A stretch of 64,000 bases of DNA from an uncultured Bariatricus sp. (GCA_934307065.1 CAKRCD010000002.1:156962-220961), one strand, 5' to 3'; shown: positions 27,457-37,588, numbered from the stretch's first letter. Notes: generated by a model from the sequence alone, not told the origin. Numbers and translations: made by a program.

Positions 27457-28974
27457 ATGAAAAAATATACATTAGCAGAATATTCCAATCTTCTTGGAAA
27501 AGCGTATTTATTGAAAGAATGCCGTATGACAGGCGCAGAAGCGGAGACAGTGGAGTACCTTACTTTTGATTCCAAAAAGGTAACAGAAGGCACACTATTC
27601 ATTTGTAAAGGCGCAGCGTTCAAGACGGAATATCTGGAGGAAGCAATTCACAGAGGCGCAATTGCTTATGTCAGTGAAAAGAAATATGAGACAGAGACAG
27701 AAATTCCTTATCTGCTTGTAGAGGATATCCGCAGTGCCATGCCTGCTCTTGCGGAAATGTTCAACAATGCACCATGGAAGAAACTTACCATTGTGGGAAT
27801 CGGAGGAACCAAAGGGAAATCCACCTCTACTTATTATATGAAAGCAATTGTGGATGACTATATGGAAGCTACGGGTGGAAAAGAAAGTGCGATACTTTCT
27901 TCTATTGATATTTATGATGGGGTAATTCGGGAAGAATCCAGCCTTACCACACCGGAGGCAATAGAACTTCAGGAACATCTGCGCCATGCCGCAGACAGCG
28001 GGATTACGTTTGCTCAGATGGAAGTATCCTCTCAGGCACTGAAATATGGCAGAGTAAAAAATATGAAACTGGATGTGGGAATCTTCTTGAATATTTCAGA
28101 AGACCATATCAGTCCAATCGAACACCCGGATTTTGAAGATTATTTTGCATCCAAGTTACTGATGTTTAAGCAGACAAGATATGCAGTGGTTAATAAAGAT
28201 GCGGATTTTGCAGAGCGAATCATAGAGGCAGCAAAAGAGTGTGAACGGACCATTACTTTCAGTACGCAGGATTCACAAGCTGATGTCTACGGTTATGAAC
28301 TCGAGAAGGATGGACATGAGACTGTTTTCCGTGTAAAGACGGAAGAGTTTGATGAAGAATTCAGACTTACCATGCCGGGACTTTTTAACGTGGAAAATGC
28401 ACTGGCCGTTATTGGAGCGGCTATGCTTCTGCATATTCCGGTTCCGTATATGAAGTCAGGCTTATACCGGGCACGTTCCAAAGGCAGAATGGAATTATAC
28501 AGCAGCGAGGACAAGCAAAGGATTGCAATTGTAGATTTTGCCCATAACAAATTAAGTTATGAGAAACTGTTTTCTTCTACCAAGGACGAATATCCGGATT
28601 ATAAGATTGTAGCGGTATTTGGATCGCCGGGAAATAAAGCAATTACCCGAAGACGGGATATGGGACAGATAGCCGGTAAAAATGCAGATATGGTTTATCT
28701 TACTGCGGATGACCCGGCAAAAGAAGATGTGCTGGATATCTGCAAACAGATTGCAGTATATGTAGAAGAACAGAACTGCCCGTACAAAATTGTGGAAAAC
28801 CGTCAGGAAGCCATTAAAATGGCGATGGATGAGGCCGAAGGAAAGAATGTATTCCTGATTATGGGAAAGGGAGACGAAACCTGGCTCAAGTATGGCACAA
28901 AGAAGGTGCCGTGCAAATCCGATGCAGAACAAGTGAAAGAGTGTCTGGAAGCGTATAACAGATTACATGTATAG
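27457..28974 (+). CDS. MurE-family UDP-MurNAc-peptide synthetase (Lys-type-like motif)
   Basis: ATP-dependent ligase that adds the third amino acid of the peptidoglycan stem. N-terminal UDP-binding part contains FDSKKVTEGTLFICKGA. The P-loop is GIGGTKGKSTSTYYM, the carbamylated-Lys region is present, and IVDFAHNKLSYEKL begins the C-terminal domain. The amino-acid-selecting motif reads DDPAKED rather than the DNPR of meso-DAP enzymes, which is closer to lysine-type MurE. Length is 505 aa. It is the third gene of a D-Asp ligase-racemase operon and a terminator follows. Substrate is an inference from one motif and context. Confidence 0.82.
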   Translation: MKKYTLAEYSNLLGKAYLLKECRMTGAEAETVEYLTFDSKKVTEGTLFICKGAAFKTEYLEEAIHRGAIAYVSEKKYETETEIPYLLVEDIRSAMPALAEMFNNAPWKKLTIVGIGGTKGKSTSTYYMKAIVDDYMEATGGKESAILSSIDIYDGVIREESSLTTPEAIELQEHLRHAADSGITFAQMEVSSQALKYGRVKNMKLDVGIFLNISEDHISPIEHPDFEDYFASKLLMFKQTRYAVVNKDADFAERIIEAAKECERTITFSTQDSQADVYGYELEKDGHETVFRVKTEEFDEEFRLTMPGLFNVENALAVIGAAMLLHIPVPYMKSGLYRARSKGRMELYSSEDKQRIAIVDFAHNKLSYEKLFSSTKDEYPDYKIVAVFGSPGNKAITRRRDMGQIAGKNADMVYLTADDPAKEDVLDICKQIAVYVEEQNCPYKIVENRQEAIKMAMDEAEGKNVFLIMGKGDETWLKYGTKKVPCKSDAEQVKECLEAYNRLHV

Positions 28975-28982
28975 AAGTGGAA

Positions 28983-29019
28983 AGCAGGAAGTGTGGTTGC
29001 ACTTCCTGCTTCTATTTTT
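28983..29019 (+). terminator. Rho-independent terminator between the two murE-like genes
   Basis: Stem AGCAGGAAGTG / CACTTCCTGCT with a 6-base loop, followed by a T-rich run. It begins 8 bases after the stop of the first murE-like gene and separates it transcriptionally from the second. Confidence 0.88.
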
Positions 29020-29058
29020 CATAAAATACAGTAGTGAAGAAATGGAATGAGGGAAATC

Positions 29059-30642
29059 ATGAATTTGCAATCACTACTGTGTGGAATGGATTATGTGGTA
29101 CTGCAAGAGAATGATTCATATGAGAAGAATGAAATAAAAAACATTACATGCAATTCAAAAAAGGTAAGCCGGGGAGACATGTTCGTATGTATTGATGGAA
29201 CGGTACATGATGGGCATGATTATATGGAAGAGGCGTGGAAACGGGGAGCAGAGGTACTGGTTGTAGAAAAAATAGGGAAACATGGTCATTTGTTTGATTT
29301 TCCGGAAAATCTGACAGTGTTTTTAGTACGGGATACAAGAGAATCATATGCACAGATGGCGGCCAATTATTTTGGACACCCGGCAGAATTTTTAAAGATT
29401 ATCGGAATTACCGGGACAAAAGGAAAGACGACTGTGTCTGTCATGATACGGCAAATGCTGGAAACTCAGGGAATACGGACCGGACTTATCGGGACATTGG
29501 GCATTTATGACGGAGAAGAATGGATTTTCACTAAGAATACTACACCGGATGCCTTTACCATCCAGGAGTATTTTGTTAAAATGAAAGACAAAGGATGTGA
29601 ATACGTTGTTATGGAAGTCTCCTCCCAGGGAATGAAACAAAAACGGGTATATGGGATTCCATTTCTGATTGGAGTGTTTACCAATCTGGGAGAAGACCAC
29701 GTAGGTCCGGGAGAACATGCCACTTTAAGCGAGTACCGGTATTATAAATCCAGACTTTTTAAAGGATGTCAGATAGGAATCGGGAATCTGGATGATATTC
29801 AGACCGGGTATATGTTTCGTAGAACCACATGTGAAAAATATGGTTATACCTGTCAGCAGTGGAGAAAAGAAGCCAGGATGTATGAAGGTACACATATTTT
29901 GTGCGGAGAGCATATACAGCTCTTGATGGATAATGGGATTCCAGTGACCCGGTTTCTGGTAAAAGGAATTCCTGTATGTCTGCAACAACCGGGAAGTTTT
30001 AATGTGTACAATGCACTTGCAGCACTTTCCGTGGTGGAATGTCTGAAGCTTCCACTGGATGCATGTGCCAAAACACTGGAAAAGGTGTTCATTAATGGAA
30101 GAATGGAACGGATACCTTGGGGAGAAAATATTGCGTGCTATATAGATTATGCTCACAATGGTATGAGCCTGAGGAGGGTGCTTCAGACATTGCATGCTTA
30201 TAAGCCATTCCGAATCATTGTAGTATTTGGATGTGGAGGAGGCAGGGCAAAGACGCGCAGGTTGGAAATGGGAGAAGCAGCCGGACTGTTTGCAGATGAA
30301 ATTATTTTAACGAATGATAATCCGAGAGAGGAAAATCCAGAGAAGATTATTCGAGATATTATAGAAGGAATCAAAAAGGCAGAAGAGAAGACAGCAGATA
30401 ACGAAGAAAAGAAGATGAAAATAATCATGGATCGCCGGATGGCAGTGGCGGAGGCAATCCGGGAGGCAAGAACCGGAGATGTTGTGCTGATTGCGGGAAA
30501 AGGCCATGAGAAATATCAGGAGATACATGGTGTGCGCTATTATATGGATGACCACGAGCTGGTCAGAGAGGCAATGTGGCAGAGAGAACGGATGCAGAAG
30601 AGAGAGTTGCTGATGAAACAACAGGAGAGTCCCGGACAGTGA
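29059..30642 (+). CDS. MurE-family UDP-MurNAc-tripeptide synthetase (meso-DAP-type motif)
   Basis: Second MurE paralogue, about 527 aa. N-terminus has ITCNSKKVSRGDMFVCIDGT, the P-loop is GITGTKGKTTVSVM, and CYIDYAHNGMSLRRVL begins the C-terminal domain. The selecting motif is DNPREENP, as in meso-diaminopimelate-adding MurE. This contrasts with the DDPAKED of the upstream paralogue. ATG 29059 has GAGGG 5 bases before it; ATG 29047 is also in frame. A terminator separates it from the upstream gene. Neither gene is in a dcw cluster, so a housekeeping murE may exist elsewhere. Confidence 0.85.
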   Translation: MNLQSLLCGMDYVVLQENDSYEKNEIKNITCNSKKVSRGDMFVCIDGTVHDGHDYMEEAWKRGAEVLVVEKIGKHGHLFDFPENLTVFLVRDTRESYAQMAANYFGHPAEFLKIIGITGTKGKTTVSVMIRQMLETQGIRTGLIGTLGIYDGEEWIFTKNTTPDAFTIQEYFVKMKDKGCEYVVMEVSSQGMKQKRVYGIPFLIGVFTNLGEDHVGPGEHATLSEYRYYKSRLFKGCQIGIGNLDDIQTGYMFRRTTCEKYGYTCQQWRKEARMYEGTHILCGEHIQLLMDNGIPVTRFLVKGIPVCLQQPGSFNVYNALAALSVVECLKLPLDACAKTLEKVFINGRMERIPWGENIACYIDYAHNGMSLRRVLQTLHAYKPFRIIVVFGCGGGRAKTRRLEMGEAAGLFADEIILTNDNPREENPEKIIRDIIEGIKKAEEKTADNEEKKMKIIMDRRMAVAEAIREARTGDVVLIAGKGHEKYQEIHGVRYYMDDHELVREAMWQRERMQKRELLMKQQESPGQ

Positions 30643-30693
30643 ATAAGAAAACGGTATATAAATGCCGGACAGAAACTACGAGTAAGAGAAAGC

Positions 30694-32934
30694 GTGGATA
30701 ACAGAATGTATGCAGATGTAATTATGGATATTACACATGAAAAACTGGATAAAATCTTTCAGTACATGGTACCGCAGGCACTGGAAGGGAAGCTGCGGAT
30801 CGGAATGGAAGTATGTGTACCTTTTGGAAAAGGAAACACCGTAAGAAATGGTTATATCGTAGGATTTTCTGAGAAGTGCAGGTATGATGTCACAAAAATG
30901 AAGGCAATTCTGGAGCCGGCAAAAAAACGGATTGCCGTGGAGGCAAATCTAGTGGAACTGGCAGCATGGATGAAGGAATCTTATGGTGGAACCATGATAC
31001 AGGCTCTAAAAACAGTGCTTCCTATCAAGAAGGAAGAACGGAAGAAGGAAGAACGGATTCTGCACAGAGTGATTAGTGCGGAAACCGGGAAGGAATATCT
31101 GGAGCAGTACCTGCATAAAAACCAGAAAGCGAGAGCACGGCTGATGGCAGCACTCTTGGATGATGCAGAAATTCCATTTTCCCTGGTAAGCAAGAAACTG
31201 AATATTACGCTCCCAGTAGTGCGTGCACTGGAGGAACAGGGAATTCTGGAAATTGTGTCCCGGCAGATTTACCGGAATCCCGTACATGAACAGGAAGAAC
31301 AGATTCAGAATATTGTGTATACCACGGAACAGGAGTATGCCATCAGTCAATTTAAGAAAGATTATGATAATAAAGACTATAGAACCTATTTGCTGTATGG
31401 CATTACCGGGAGCGGTAAAACCGAAGTATATATAGAAATGATTCAGCAGGTAATAAATGAGGGAAGGCAGACCATTATGCTGATTCCGGAGATTGCCCTG
31501 ACCTATCAGACAGTCATGCGATTCCGAAGAAGATTCGGAGAGCGGATTTCTATTATGCATTCCCGCTTATCGGCAGGAGAGCGGTACGACCAGATGATGC
31601 GTGCCAAGGAAGGAAAGATTGACGTAATGATTGGCCCACGTTCTGCTTTATTTACGCCTTTTCCAAATCTGGGTCTGATTGTAATAGATGAAGAGCATGA
31701 AAATTCTTATAAAAGTGAACAGATTCCAAGGTATCATGCAAGAGAGACAGCAGTACAGCGCGCAAAGCTGGAAGGGGCAAGCGTGGTACTTGGTTCGGCA
31801 ACTCCGTCGCTAGAGTCCTTTTACCGGTGTCAGAAAGGGGAATACAAGCTTTTGAAGCTGGGAAACCGGACTCCTGGAAGCGGTCTGCCAAGTGTGTATG
31901 TAGCGGATATGAGGGAAGAACTGAAAAAAGGCAATAAATCGATTCTAAGTGATAAATTAAGAGAGCTCATGCAGGACCGGCTGCAAAAGAAAGAACAAAT
32001 CATGTTGTTTTTAAACCGAAGAGGATATGCAGGATTCCTTTCTTGCAGGTCTTGCGGATATGTAGTAAAATGTCCTCATTGCGATGTTTCATTGTCCACT
32101 CATAATAATGGAAGAATGGTCTGCCATTACTGTGGGTATGAGGAGCCGGTCGTCAGGACATGCCCATCCTGCGGTTCTGCACATATTGGTGGGTTCCGCG
32201 CGGGAACACAGCAGATTGAAGAGCTGGTTCTAAGAGAGTTTCCCGGAGCAAGAGTGATCAGAATGGATTTGGATACCACTAGGGCAAAGGAAGGGCATGA
32301 GAAAATATTAAGTGCCTTTGCAAATGAGGAGGCAGACATTCTGGTAGGAACCCAGATGATTGTGAAGGGACATGATTTTCCAAACGTGACCCTTGTAGGT
32401 GTATTAGCTGCGGACATGTCACTTTATGCAGACAACTATCGGGCTGCGGAGAGAACCTTTGCACTTCTGACTCAGGCAGCAGGACGCGCAGGAAGAGGTG
32501 CGGTTTCCGGTGAAGTGGTAATTCAGACCTATAACCCGGAACATTACAGCATCCAGGCGGCAGCCGCACAGAATTATGAGCAGTTTTATGAAGAAGAAAT
32601 AAAATACCGGGAGCTGATGGGATATCCACCGGCAGAACATTTGCTGGCAGTATTGCTTTCTTCAGAGGACGAAGGATTATTGGACAAGGGTGCATTTTAT
32701 CTGAAAGAATATGCACACAGAATAGGAAAGAACCGTCAGATTCAGCTTATCGGACCGGCAAGTCCGTATATTGGAAAAGTGAAAGATATTTACAGACGGG
32801 TACTTTATCTGAAGGCAGATTCGAACGACATGTTAATCCACATGAAAGATTACATGGAACAATATATTGAAATGAACAGGGGATTTGACAAAATCAGGAT
32901 TCAGTTTGATTTTGACCCCGTAAATGGATTCTGA
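30694..32934 (+). CDS. priA: Primosomal protein N' (replication restart helicase PriA)
   Basis: Superfamily 2 helicase that reloads the replisome at stalled forks. The N-terminal DNA-binding domain begins ADVIMDITHEKLDKIFQY. Walker A GITGSGKTEVY lies near residue 237 and the DEAD-box-like IVIDEEHENSYK follows. The zinc ribbons are complete: CRSCGYVVKCPHC and CHYCGYEEPVVRTCPSC. Helicase motifs VGTQMIVKGHDFPNVTLVG and QAAGRAGRG are present. Length is 746 aa. The start is GTG 30694 with a weak RBS; ATG 30706 is an alternative. It opens the translation/cell-cycle operon. Confidence 0.96.
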   Translation: MDNRMYADVIMDITHEKLDKIFQYMVPQALEGKLRIGMEVCVPFGKGNTVRNGYIVGFSEKCRYDVTKMKAILEPAKKRIAVEANLVELAAWMKESYGGTMIQALKTVLPIKKEERKKEERILHRVISAETGKEYLEQYLHKNQKARARLMAALLDDAEIPFSLVSKKLNITLPVVRALEEQGILEIVSRQIYRNPVHEQEEQIQNIVYTTEQEYAISQFKKDYDNKDYRTYLLYGITGSGKTEVYIEMIQQVINEGRQTIMLIPEIALTYQTVMRFRRRFGERISIMHSRLSAGERYDQMMRAKEGKIDVMIGPRSALFTPFPNLGLIVIDEEHENSYKSEQIPRYHARETAVQRAKLEGASVVLGSATPSLESFYRCQKGEYKLLKLGNRTPGSGLPSVYVADMREELKKGNKSILSDKLRELMQDRLQKKEQIMLFLNRRGYAGFLSCRSCGYVVKCPHCDVSLSTHNNGRMVCHYCGYEEPVVRTCPSCGSAHIGGFRAGTQQIEELVLREFPGARVIRMDLDTTRAKEGHEKILSAFANEEADILVGTQMIVKGHDFPNVTLVGVLAADMSLYADNYRAAERTFALLTQAAGRAGRGAVSGEVVIQTYNPEHYSIQAAAAQNYEQFYEEEIKYRELMGYPPAEHLLAVLLSSEDEGLLDKGAFYLKEYAHRIGKNRQIQLIGPASPYIGKVKDIYRRVLYLKADSNDMLIHMKDYMEQYIEMNRGFDKIRIQFDFDPVNGF

Positions 32935-32956
32935 TAAGGCAAAAGGAGGAAATAAA

Positions 32957-33427
32957 ATGGCAATCAGAGAAATCAGAATAATGGGTGATGAAGTGTTGAC
33001 AAAGGTGTGTAAAGAGGTAAAACAAATGACACCCCGAACAGAGGAATTGATTGAAGATATGCTGGAAACCATGTACGAAGCAAATGGGGTAGGTCTTGCG
33101 GCACCTCAGGTAGGAGTCCTGAAGCGCATCGTTGTGATTGATATCGGAGAAGGACCGATTGTTATGATAAATCCGGTTATTCTGGAAACCAGCGGTTCAC
33201 AGACAGGAAGCGAAGGCTGCTTAAGTCTTCCGGGAAAGGCAGGCCAGGTAACAAGACCAAACTATGTGAAGGCAAAAGCACTTGACGAAAATATGGAAGA
33301 GTATATTGTTGAGGGTGAAGAGCTCTTAGCCCGGGCAATCTGTCATGAACTGGACCATTTGGAAGGTCATATGTATGTGGAAAAGGTGGAAGGTCAGTTA
33401 GAAGACGTAACCTATGACGAGGAATAA
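32957..33427 (+). CDS. def: Peptide deformylase
   Basis: Metalloenzyme that removes the formyl group from nascent proteins. The three family motifs are intact: GVGLAAPQVG, EGCLSLPG (metal Cys) and HELDHLEG (two metal His and the catalytic Glu). Length is 156 aa. ATG 32957 is chosen because AAAGGAGG lies 7 bases before it; the longer frame starting at 32924 would overlap priA and has no RBS. It works in the same cycle as the adjacent fmt gene. Confidence 0.96.
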   Translation: MAIREIRIMGDEVLTKVCKEVKQMTPRTEELIEDMLETMYEANGVGLAAPQVGVLKRIVVIDIGEGPIVMINPVILETSGSQTGSEGCLSLPGKAGQVTRPNYVKAKALDENMEEYIVEGEELLARAICHELDHLEGHMYVEKVEGQLEDVTYDEE

Positions 33428-33492
33428 AGGGATAATAGAATAAATAGAGAAAATAAAAAAGAGACAAATCATGGAAAAAGGAGGACTGTGAA

Positions 33493-34425
33493 ATGAAAGT
33501 CATTTTTATGGGCACACCGGATTTTTCGGTTGGAACTCTGGCAGCACTTGTGGAAGCCGGGCATGAAGTCGTGCTGGCAGTTACACAGCCTGACAAACCC
33601 AAAGGCCGAGGAAAAGAGATGCAGTATACACCTGTGAAGGAATATGCACTGGAAAAGGGGATTCCGGTTTATCAGCCGGAGCGTGTCAGACGGCCAGAAT
33701 GCATTGAAGAACTGAAAAAATATCAGGCAGATGTCTGTGTTGTCATTGCATTTGGACAGATTCTGCCAAAAGAAATTCTGGAAATGACTCCATACGGATG
33801 TATCAATGTCCATGCATCACTGCTTCCAAAGTACAGAGGAGCAGCACCGATTCAGTGGGCGATTATCAACGGGGAAAGCGTATCCGGTGTTACTACCATG
33901 CAGATGGATGAGGGACTGGACACCGGTGATATGCTGGAGAAGGTAGAAGTTCCGCTTGGAGAGAAAATTACAGGCGGAGAACTGCATGATTTACTTGCCG
34001 AGGCAGGAGCAAAGCTTTGTGTGCAGACGCTTGAAAAGCTGGAAAAAGGGGAATTAAAACCGGAAAAGCAAGGCGAAACCCCGACTGCTTATGCAAGGAT
34101 GTTAGATAAAAAACTTGGCAATATTGACTGGACTCGTCCGGCAATAGAGATTGAACGCCTGATTCGGGGGTTAAATCCATGGCCAAGCGCATATACCACA
34201 TGGAATGAGAAGACGATGAAAATATGGGCTGCGGATGTAGTGGAAGCACAGGAAACTGCAGAACCGGGAACCATAACTGAGGTTACAAAACAGACATTTT
34301 CAGTACAGACAGGCGACGGAGTTCTCCAGATTAAAGAACTTCAGATTCCGGGAAAGAAAAAAATGTCTTCCGATGCTTTTTTGAGGGGATATCAAGTAAA
34401 GACCGGCGAAAAGCTCGGCTGTTAA
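33493..34425 (+). CDS. fmt: Methionyl-tRNA formyltransferase
   Basis: Formylates initiator Met-tRNA with 10-formyl-THF. The N-terminal hydrolase fold starts KVIFMGTPDFSVGTLAAL, and the catalytic HxSLLPKYRG segment is HASLLPKYRGAAPIQWAI. MQMDEGLDTGDML follows. The C-terminal tRNA-binding domain begins around residue 205. Length is 310 aa. RBS AAAGGAGG. The def-fmt pair is conserved across bacteria. Confidence 0.96.
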   Translation: MKVIFMGTPDFSVGTLAALVEAGHEVVLAVTQPDKPKGRGKEMQYTPVKEYALEKGIPVYQPERVRRPECIEELKKYQADVCVVIAFGQILPKEILEMTPYGCINVHASLLPKYRGAAPIQWAIINGESVSGVTTMQMDEGLDTGDMLEKVEVPLGEKITGGELHDLLAEAGAKLCVQTLEKLEKGELKPEKQGETPTAYARMLDKKLGNIDWTRPAIEIERLIRGLNPWPSAYTTWNEKTMKIWAADVVEAQETAEPGTITEVTKQTFSVQTGDGVLQIKELQIPGKKKMSSDAFLRGYQVKTGEKLGC

Positions 34426-34437
34426 GGAGGAAGAACT

Positions 34438-35142
34438 ATGTACTATCCAATGTTTTATGACCCAACTTATATTTTGGTTTTAATCGGTGTAATTTTATCA
34501 CTGGCTGCTTCGGCAAAGGTAAATTCTACTTTTGCGAGATATGCACAGGTGCGTAACCGGAGAGGAATTACCGGACAGATGGCAGCAGAACAGATTCTAC
34601 ACCAGGCAGGAATTTATGATGTTCAAGTACAGAGAATATCAGGAAAACTGACCGATCATTATGACCCGAAAAATAAAGTTCTCAGACTGTCTGATTCTAC
34701 TTATGGTTCTGCATCGGTCGCAGCAGTAGGGGTAGCAGCCCATGAATGTGGACATGCCATTCAGCACGCAACCAATTATGCACCGCTTTCTATCCGCGGA
34801 GCGTTGGTTCCGGTGGCAAATTTTGGTGCACAGATTTCATGGCCTTTGATTATCATCGGGCTTCTTTTCAATGGAAATATGTCAGGGCTGTTCATTAATC
34901 TGGGAATTTTACTGTTTTCTTGTTCTGTACTCTTCCAGATTGTAACACTTCCGGTAGAGTTTAATGCATCTTCCAGAGCACTTCGCATTTTGGACGGTTC
35001 AGGACTTCTGGATAACGAGGAAGTGGGACAGGCCAGAAAGGTATTAAGTGCCGCTGCACTGACTTATGTGGCAGGTGCTGCAGCTTCTATTCTTCAGCTG
35101 CTCAGATTACTTATTCTGACAAGAGGAAGACGGGATGATTAA
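34438..35142 (+). CDS. YugP-type membrane zinc metallopeptidase
   Basis: Neutral zinc metallopeptidase of the YugP family (peptidase membrane zinc metallopeptidase, 234 aa). A membrane helix at the N-terminus is followed by the zinc site AAHECGHAIQHA (HExxH-type variant HECGH) near residue 100. Further helices lie around residues 125-170 and at the C-terminus. AAGGAGG lies 8 bases before the ATG. Its place between fmt and rsmB is common in Clostridia. Substrate is unknown. Confidence 0.9.
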   Translation: MYYPMFYDPTYILVLIGVILSLAASAKVNSTFARYAQVRNRRGITGQMAAEQILHQAGIYDVQVQRISGKLTDHYDPKNKVLRLSDSTYGSASVAAVGVAAHECGHAIQHATNYAPLSIRGALVPVANFGAQISWPLIIIGLLFNGNMSGLFINLGILLFSCSVLFQIVTLPVEFNASSRALRILDGSGLLDNEEVGQARKVLSAAALTYVAGAAASILQLLRLLILTRGRRDD

Positions 35143-36475
35143 AAATAGGGTAAAAGAACAGACAGCATTACAGAAAAAAGAAAAAAGTGAAAGAGAGCTG
35201 GCACTTGCCATTTTGCTGGAAGTGGAAAAGGGAGAGAAGAGCCATCTTGTTCTGCGGAGTGTACTGGAAAAATATCAGTATCTTGATAAGCAGGAGCGGG
35301 CCTTTCTTACCCGTCTTACGGAAGGAACCATAGAACGGACATTGGAACTGGATTATATCATTAACCAATACTCAAAAACCAAGGTCCAGAAAATGAAGCC
35401 GGTCATTCGGAATATCCTCCGGATGGCAGTATACCAGATAAAATATATGGACAATGTGCCGGATTCGGCAGCCTGCAATGAAGCGGTAAAGCTGGCAGGA
35501 AAGAAGGGGTTTGGAACCTTAAAAGGTTTTGTAAACGGAGTGCTCCGCAGTATTGTACGCAGTCAGGAGCAGATTCCTTATCCGGATGAAACTTGTCCGG
35601 AGAACTATTTATCGGTAAAATATTCTATGCCTCAATGGATTGTAGCTATGTGGTTTGAGGATTATGGAAGAGAGAAGATGGAAGAAATCTTAAAAAGCTT
35701 TTATCTTTCGCGACCAACTACAATTCGTGTAAATGGAAATCAAATCACAAAAGAAGAATTAATAAAGAAGCTAAAAAGTGAACATGTAAATGTAGAAGAG
35801 CATCCATTTCTGGATTCAGCACTGCTGATTTCTGATTATGATTATCTTGGAGCACTAGATAGCTTCCGTGATGGGGATTTTCAGATTCAGGATGCGGCTT
35901 CTATCCAGGTGGCAGAAAGTGCAGATATAAAGCCGGGAGATTATATTATTGATGTGTGTGCCGCACCGGGCGGCAAGGCACTGCATGCGGCTCAGCTATT
36001 AAATGGAACAGGACACGTAGAGGCCCGTGATTTGACGGAATACAAAGTAGGACTGATTCAGGAGAATATCTGGCGCATGGGATTTGACAATGTGGAAGCT
36101 GTTCAGCAGGATGCGACTATATTTGATGAAGCATCTGAAGAAAAGGCAGACGTAGTGATTGCAGACCTCCCGTGTTCCGGGCTCGGTGTACTTTCCAAGA
36201 AAACGGATTTGAAATACAAGATGACACCGGAGACCGAGAAAGAGGTAGCAAAGCTTCAGAAAGAGATTCTGGACGTGGTATGCCGTTATGTAAAACCGGA
36301 AGGAGTAATGATTTACAGTACCTGTACAATCTGTAAGGCAGAAAATGAAGAGAACACCAGATGGTTTCTGACAAAGCACCCGGAATTTGAACTGGAGTGG
36401 GAGAAACAAATTTTCCCGGCAAGAGAGACAGACGGATTCTATATTGCAAAATTAGTAAAAAGGAGTTCCAAATAA
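35135..36475 (+). CDS. rsmB: 16S rRNA (cytosine(967)-C(5))-methyltransferase RsmB
   Basis: Methylates C967 of 16S rRNA using SAM. The N-terminal NusB-like RNA-binding domain covers about residues 20-150. The SAM-binding site is IDVCAAPGGKALHAAQLL. Both catalytic cysteines are present, in ADLPCSGLGVL and YSTCTICKAENE. Length is 446 aa. It overlaps the upstream gene by 8 bases, so it is co-translated. Confidence 0.95.
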   Translation: MIKNRVKEQTALQKKEKSERELALAILLEVEKGEKSHLVLRSVLEKYQYLDKQERAFLTRLTEGTIERTLELDYIINQYSKTKVQKMKPVIRNILRMAVYQIKYMDNVPDSAACNEAVKLAGKKGFGTLKGFVNGVLRSIVRSQEQIPYPDETCPENYLSVKYSMPQWIVAMWFEDYGREKMEEILKSFYLSRPTTIRVNGNQITKEELIKKLKSEHVNVEEHPFLDSALLISDYDYLGALDSFRDGDFQIQDAASIQVAESADIKPGDYIIDVCAAPGGKALHAAQLLNGTGHVEARDLTEYKVGLIQENIWRMGFDNVEAVQQDATIFDEASEEKADVVIADLPCSGLGVLSKKTDLKYKMTPETEKEVAKLQKEILDVVCRYVKPEGVMIYSTCTICKAENEENTRWFLTKHPEFELEWEKQIFPARETDGFYIAKLVKRSSK

Positions 36476-36476
36476 G

Positions 36477-37517
36477 ATGATGGAAAAGAAAGATATTGCA
36501 TCTTTTTCACTGGACGAATTAAAGACAGAAATGGCAGAAATCGGGGAACAACCATTCCGTGCCGGCCAGATTTACAGTTGGCTGCATGAAAAGCTGGTCA
36601 ATGATTTTTCGGAGATGACGAATCTGTCCAAAACATTGCGGGAAAAGCTGGAAGAACAGTATGAAATCCGGAAAGTGGAAATGATAACAAGACAGATATC
36701 CCAAATAGATGGAACGAATAAATTCCTGTTCTGCCTGAAGGATGGAAATATGGTGGAAAGCGTGCTGATGAAATATAAGCATGGCAATTCGGTCTGTATT
36801 TCTTCCCAGGTAGGCTGTAAGATGGGCTGCCGTTTCTGCGCATCCACTTTAGACGGACTGGAGCGGAATTTAACACCATCGGAAATGCTGCGCCAGATTT
36901 ATCAGATTCAGAAAATAAGCGGAGAGCGGGTTTCCAATGTGGTTGTGATGGGAACCGGAGAACCACTGGACAACTATGATAATTTCCTGAAGTTCATACA
37001 TATGTTAAGTGATGAACATGGCTTAAATATCAGCCAGAGAAATATTACCGCATCAACCTGTGGAATTGTCCCGAATATCCGCAGGCTTGCAGATGAAAAA
37101 CTCCAGATTACACTGGCATTGTCTCTTCATGGTTCCACGCAGGAGAAGCGGAAGGCGCTTATGCCGGTGGCAAATAAATATGAGCTTTCTGAAGTGCTGG
37201 ATGCCTGTGATTATTACTTCGAAAAAACCGGAAGAAGAATCACGTTCGAATACAGTCTGGTACATGGAGTCAATGACACCGAAGAGGACGCAAAGGAACT
37301 GATTCATATTTTGGGTTCACGTAACTGCCATCTGAATTTAATTCCGGTAAATCCGATTAAAGAGCGGAATTATCAGAAACCAGACAAAAAAAGTGCCGGT
37401 AATTTCAAAAATAAACTTGAAAAAAGCGGGATAAATGTTACTATAAGAAGAGAAATGGGCTCTGACATTGATGGGGCTTGTGGACAGTTAAGACGTAAAA
37501 CAATGCAGGAAAGTTAG
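36477..37517 (+). CDS. rlmN: 23S rRNA (adenine(2503)-C(2))-methyltransferase RlmN
   Basis: Radical-SAM enzyme that methylates A2503 of 23S rRNA and A37 of some tRNAs. The cluster motif is CKMGCRFCAST, followed by GTGEPLDNYDN. A C-terminal cysteine in the CGQLRRK segment is the second catalytic residue. Length is 346 aa. It begins one base after the rsmB stop, with AAAAGGAG upstream. Confidence 0.96.
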   Translation: MMEKKDIASFSLDELKTEMAEIGEQPFRAGQIYSWLHEKLVNDFSEMTNLSKTLREKLEEQYEIRKVEMITRQISQIDGTNKFLFCLKDGNMVESVLMKYKHGNSVCISSQVGCKMGCRFCASTLDGLERNLTPSEMLRQIYQIQKISGERVSNVVVMGTGEPLDNYDNFLKFIHMLSDEHGLNISQRNITASTCGIVPNIRRLADEKLQITLALSLHGSTQEKRKALMPVANKYELSEVLDACDYYFEKTGRRITFEYSLVHGVNDTEEDAKELIHILGSRNCHLNLIPVNPIKERNYQKPDKKSAGNFKNKLEKSGINVTIRREMGSDIDGACGQLRRKTMQES

Positions 37518-37588
37518 GCTGAAGCAGATTCAGTCTTATGTCTTGATGTGCGGCAGAATTGTCTGCATAAGACATTAGGAGGCAGATT

